This document shows, piece by piece, positions 6,612-9,164 of a stretch of DNA of 9,164 nucleotides (the first letter of the stretch is position 1; every line of letters starts with the position of its first letter). The notes beneath the pieces are model-generated. The model was not told the DNA's origin, did no database searches, and saw nothing but the letters and a program-made list of their open reading frames with translations. The stretch covers positions 1 through 9,164 of the forward strand of contig JAJYNV010000125.1 of the NCBI GenBank assembly GCA_021786135.1, given 5' to 3'. Source of the stretch: Bacillota bacterium (GTDB taxonomy: Bacteria > Bacillota > Sulfobacillia > JAJZYS01 > JAJYTV01). Both the position numbers and the translations under genes were made by a program.

Positions 6612-7614
6612 GTTGATGATCGAGGTCTGGCGCGGCCAGATGGTCGAGAGCCGGCATTATGGGCACGTGGCTGTGGCGGACCGCAGCGGCAGGCTGCTCT
6701 TTGCCTTGGGGGACCCGGACAGGAAGATCTACATGCGTTCCTCCGCAAAGCCGTTTCAGAGCATGGCCGTGGTGATGAGCGGAGCCGCAGACCACTTCGG
6801 TATGACGTCCGCGGACCTCGCTATCGCCACCGCGAGCCATACCGCCGAGCCGGTGCACGTCGCACAGGTGGAGCATCTCCTGTCGCTCGTGGGCCGGAGC
6901 GTCGACGACTTGCAATGCGGGGCGCATCCGCCGACAGACGCTGCGTCCTACGACGAACTGCGTAGGCAGGGGCTCGTGCCGACCGCCATGCACAACAACT
7001 GCTCAGGCAAGCACGCAGCCATGCTCGGCGTCGCGCAGATGCTGGGCGGCGACCTTGAGAGCTACCTCGATCCGGGGGCACCCGGCCAGCGCCTGATCCG
7101 CAGCATCGTGGCCGCGATGTGCTCGGTGCCGGAAGACGAGATCGCGATCGGTGTCGACGGCTGCAGCGCGCCCGTCTTCGGTGTGCCGCTCCGCGCCATG
7201 GCGCTCGGCTACGCGCGCCTTGCGGATCCCGGGGACCTCCCCCCGGAGTTGCGCGAGGCGGCTATGAGGGTGCGCGACGCCATGATGGAGCACCCCTACC
7301 TGATCGCCGGCCGCAACCGCGTCGGACTGGACATCATGAGGGCTGGCCGCGGCAGGCTGGTCGCGAAGACGGGCGCCGAGGCCGTGTTCGGTGTGGGGGA
7401 CCTCGCCCGGGGCCAGGGCCTTGCGATCAAGCTGGACGACGGGCAGACGCGCGGAGTGGCGCCGGCGCTCGTGGAGAGCCTGCGCCAGGCTGGATTCCTC
7501 GACGAGAAGCAGGCTGAGGAGCTGCTGACCTGGCAGGGCGGGCCGCAGCACAACTTCTCCGGCCGCGAGGTCGGGCGCGTCACCTCGCGGTTCGAACTCA
7601 AGGCGCTCGACTGA
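6601..7614 (+). CDS. Asparaginase II family protein (COG4448, zinc-type)
   Basis: A 337-residue member of the Asparaginase_II family (Pfam PF06089), typified by the thermolabile Rhizobium etli enzyme and unrelated to E. coli AnsA/AnsB. Expected reaction: L-asparagine to L-aspartate and ammonia, in the cytoplasm; no signal peptide is seen. The residues I recall for the R. etli structure all have counterparts here: Ser47-x-x-Lys50 in RSSAKPFQ (S48/K51), Ser79 in ATASHTAEP (S80), zinc ligands Cys134 and Lys137 in HNNCSGKHAA (C135/K138), Cys188 in VDGCSAPVFG (C189), and Lys256 in LVAKTGAEAVFG (K263). The enzyme therefore looks intact. GTG 6601 is chosen because AAGGAGG precedes it by 9 nt. It overlaps the C26 hydrolase gene by 11 nt. 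Family substrate range is poorly charted, so other amides are possible. Confidence 0.92.
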   Translation: MDAELMIEVWRGQMVESRHYGHVAVADRSGRLLFALGDPDRKIYMRSSAKPFQSMAVVMSGAADHFGMTSADLAIATASHTAEPVHVAQVEHLLSLVGRSVDDLQCGAHPPTDAASYDELRRQGLVPTAMHNNCSGKHAAMLGVAQMLGGDLESYLDPGAPGQRLIRSIVAAMCSVPEDEIAIGVDGCSAPVFGVPLRAMALGYARLADPGDLPPELREAAMRVRDAMMEHPYLIAGRNRVGLDIMRAGRGRLVAKTGAEAVFGVGDLARGQGLAIKLDDGQTRGVAPALVESLRQAGFLDEKQAEELLTWQGGPQHNFSGREVGRVTSRFELKALD

Positions 7615-7644
7615 CGAGATCCGGGCAGGGAGGCGAGTGGTGCG

Positions 7645-8460
7645 ATGCAGGTATACATCTCGGCCGACATGGAGGGAACCGCCGGCGTCACCGGCTGGGG
7701 GATGACGAACCCGGGCGAGCATGATTACGAGCTCGCCCGCCGGCTGATGGCCGCGGAGGTCAACGCGGCCATCGACGGGGCGTTCCTGGGCGGTGCGACC
7801 AACGTCGTCGTCAACGACTCGCACGATGGCATGCGCAATCTGCCACTCGACCTTGTCGACCCGCGCGCCCTGGTGCTCAGCGGTGCGCCGAAGGCCGGCA
7901 GCATGGTGGAGGGCCTGACGGAGGACTTCGATCTCATGTTCTGCACGGGCTACCACGCCATGGCGGGCAGCCCCTCGACCCTGGCGCACACCTACAACCT
8001 CACCGTACAAGCGGTCGAGGTCTCCGGACGCAAAGTGGGCGAGCTCGGCCTCAACGCCTTCTGGGCGGGCACGTTCGGTGTGCCGATCGCCCTGGTGAGC
8101 GGCGACGACGTCCTTGCGGCGGAGGCGGAGGCACTCGTGCCCTGGGCTCGGTACGCGCAGGTGAAGGAGGCCCGGGGTCGCTACGCGTCGCTCTCGCGCG
8201 GCGCCGAGGCGGCGCGCGCCGCGCTGCGACAGGCGGCGGAGGCTGCGGTGCGGCAGCGCCCCGCGATGAAGCCGCTCCAGCCACCCGCAGGACCCGAACT
8301 CAGGATCCGCTTCACGAATCCGGGCCAGGCTCAGACCGCCGCGGTCTGTCCCGGGGCTCAAAGGCTCGATGCCTTGACCGTCGCCTTCCGGCATGACGAC
8401 TATAGTGAGGTGTATCGCGCCTTCCGCACGATGGTCACCCTGGCCTCGGGTCAGAACTGA
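7645..8460 (+). CDS. dppA: M55 family zinc D-aminopeptidase (DppA-like)
   Basis: A 271-residue M55 metallopeptidase. In Bacillus subtilis, DppA removes N-terminal D-amino acids, preferring D-Ala-D-Ala and D-Ala-Gly-Gly, and works as a cytoplasmic decamer. Residues I recall as metal ligands and active-site residues of that enzyme fall at the same numbers here: Asp8 and Glu10 in SADMEG, His60 in VNDSHDGMRN, His104 in TGYHAMAG, His115 in STLAHTYN, and Glu133 in VGELGLNA. The region around residues 170-225 (Ala/Arg/Glu-rich) is a probable helical segment with less conservation. The start is ATG 7645 with AGGGAGG at 7627-7633, 11 nt upstream. It follows the asparaginase gene by 30 nt and precedes the glycosylase gene by 1 nt. 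Its proximity to alr suggests D-alanyl peptide use. No dpp transporter genes are in the window. Confidence 0.93.
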   Translation: MQVYISADMEGTAGVTGWGMTNPGEHDYELARRLMAAEVNAAIDGAFLGGATNVVVNDSHDGMRNLPLDLVDPRALVLSGAPKAGSMVEGLTEDFDLMFCTGYHAMAGSPSTLAHTYNLTVQAVEVSGRKVGELGLNAFWAGTFGVPIALVSGDDVLAAEAEALVPWARYAQVKEARGRYASLSRGAEAARAALRQAAEAAVRQRPAMKPLQPPAGPELRIRFTNPGQAQTAAVCPGAQRLDALTVAFRHDDYSEVYRAFRTMVTLASGQN

Positions 8461-8461
8461 T

Positions 8462-9082
8462 ATGGCGGACCTCGCCGAGATCCGGACAAGGGCGCAGGGT
8501 TGCACGGCCTGCCCGCTCAACGAGACGCGCACGCAGGTGGTCTTCGGACGCGGCAATCCCGCGGCGTCCATCGTCCTGGTGGGCGAAGGTCCGGGACGCG
8601 ACGAGGACAGGGAGGGCCTGCCGTTCGTGGGCGCTGCCGGTCAGCTGCTCGACAAGATTCTCGCGGCTGTCGGCCTTGGCGAGCAAGATGTCTTCATCAC
8701 GAACACGGTCCTCTGCCGCCCGCCGGGCAACCGAGTGCCGCTGCCGGCCGAGATGGAGGCCTGCCGCGTGCATCGCGAGGCGATCCTGGGCGCGATGGAC
8801 CCGCCGATCGTTGTCCTTCTCGGCGCCACGGCGCTCAAGGCGGTGTTCGGCCCGAAAGCGGGCATCACCGCGATGCGCGGAGAGAGGATCGAACGCGATG
8901 GGCGCGCCTACTACCCCACGTTCCATCCGGCTGCGCTCCTGCGCGACCCCAGCCGCAAACGCCCGGTATGGCACGACTTCCGGCGCATCGTCGCCGACTA
9001 TCACGTCATTCAGGCGGCATCTGCGCAAGGTGACGCCACAGGCTCGTCATCGCCTGTGCCTGGCGGCGGGGAGAGTCGCTGA
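8462..9082 (+). CDS. udg: Family 4 uracil-DNA glycosylase (Fe-S)
   Basis: A 206-residue DNA repair enzyme that removes uracil from DNA, including deaminated cytosine. Four cysteines positioned to bind a [4Fe-4S] cluster are Cys14 and Cys17 (CTACPL), Cys85 (CRPPGNR) and Cys101 (EACRVHREAI). Pocket motifs are GEGPGRDED (41-49, Glu42), PFVGAAGQLL (54-63, Phe55), ITNTVLCRPP (79-88, Asn81) and HPAALLRDP (155-163, His155); they agree with my recollection of Thermus thermophilus UDGa. The start is ATG 8462, 1 nt after the dppA stop. No clear ribosome site is seen, so translation is probably coupled. The frame is open upstream to 8393, but the family N-terminus begins near 8462. The last ~25 residues (Ala/Gly/Ser/Pro-rich) are atypical and lie antisense to the converging frame at the right edge. 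Confidence 0.94.
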   Translation: MADLAEIRTRAQGCTACPLNETRTQVVFGRGNPAASIVLVGEGPGRDEDREGLPFVGAAGQLLDKILAAVGLGEQDVFITNTVLCRPPGNRVPLPAEMEACRVHREAILGAMDPPIVVLLGATALKAVFGPKAGITAMRGERIERDGRAYYPTFHPAALLRDPSRKRPVWHDFRRIVADYHVIQAASAQGDATGSSSPVPGGGESR

Positions 9083-9164
9083 GCACGATCAGCCGCTCGT
9101 CCTTTGGCAGGTCGAGCGGGCGGTAGACCGAAAGGGCTGTGGCCCTGCGCCTTGGCAGGGTGTC
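9006..9164 (-). CDS. C-terminal part of an unidentified convergent gene (partial)
   Basis: A minus-strand frame enters from the right edge and ends at TGA (positions 9008-9006), giving 52 codons. The peptide reads like ordinary protein: YRPLDLPKDERLIVLSD, then PRRQAQAMTSLWRHLA and the end MPPE. Third positions are mostly G or C, as in neighbouring genes, and the remaining 82 bp after the glycosylase stop hold nothing else. I do not recognise the family. If real, it overlaps the 3' end of the glycosylase gene by 77 bp tail to tail. A chance open frame is possible at this GC content. Confidence 0.5.
   Translation of the reverse strand, partial: DTLPRRRATALSVYRPLDLPKDERLIVLSDSPRRQAQAMTSLWRHLAQMPPE

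Noticed and set aside
8393..8461. Longer uracil-DNA glycosylase start at 8393
   Set aside because: The added 23 residues lie within dppA and do not resemble the family. ATG 8462 fits the expected N-terminus.
7003..8571. Long minus-strand frame (522 codons) across the asparaginase, dppA and udg genes
   Set aside because: It spans three real genes on the opposite strand; low-complexity composition typical of a high-GC shadow.
1..9164. CRISPR arrays, tRNA/rRNA genes, insertion sequences, riboswitches, strong intrinsic terminators
   Set aside because: I looked for repeated spacers, cloverleaf-like ends, transposase motifs and stem-plus-T-run terminators and saw none. The only sizeable repeat is the left-edge inversion.

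Overview
The window is a dense piece of a high-GC bacterial chromosome. Codon third positions are strongly G/C, TTG and GTG starts occur, and Shine-Dalgarno sequences are purine-rich. All recognised genes are housekeeping or peptide/amide metabolism genes. I see no mobile element, tRNA, rRNA, CRISPR array or phage gene. The acpS-nnr-alr order resembles arrangements in Firmicutes and Actinobacteria, and the classical menaquinone pathway (menF, menD) fits a menaquinone-respiring bacterium. I infer a high-GC Gram-positive-like lineage with low confidence; it could be an uncultured phylum.

Layout. (1) Positions 1-113 are an inverted, nearly exact copy of 881-993. They look like a fold-back chimera that cuts off the 3' end of menD. 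(2) About 114-2748, minus strand: menD (3'-truncated) and menF, joined by a 4-nt GTGA stop/start overlap. Together they make isochorismate and SEPHCHC for menaquinone. (3) 2749-2890 is the only real intergenic region. It holds two superimposed divergent promoter-like sequences with a 17-bp palindrome over the menF -35 hexamer. (4) 2891-9082, plus strand: a tightly packed run of acpS (holo-ACP synthase), nnr (NAD(P)HX repair), alr (alanine racemase), a class I glutamine-amidotransferase-like C26 hydrolase, a zinc-type asparaginase II family protein, an M55 D-aminopeptidase (dppA-like) and a family 4 uracil-DNA glycosylase. Gaps are 34 nt or less, or the genes overlap. (5) From 9006 to the right edge a partial convergent minus-strand frame overlaps the end of the glycosylase gene.

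How the genes may work together: acpS-nnr-alr is a maintenance and cell-wall precursor cluster (carrier-protein activation, cofactor repair, D-alanine supply). The next three genes hydrolyse amide, gamma-glutamyl or D-aminoacyl bonds. They could return nitrogen and amino acids from peptides or from peptidoglycan turnover, with alr interconverting D- and L-alanine; this link is inference. I did not find a clearly novel system. The most worthwhile items are the symmetric bidirectional promoter/operator, the probable leaderless menF start, the hydrolase trio beside alr, and the artefact-like inverted duplication at the left edge.
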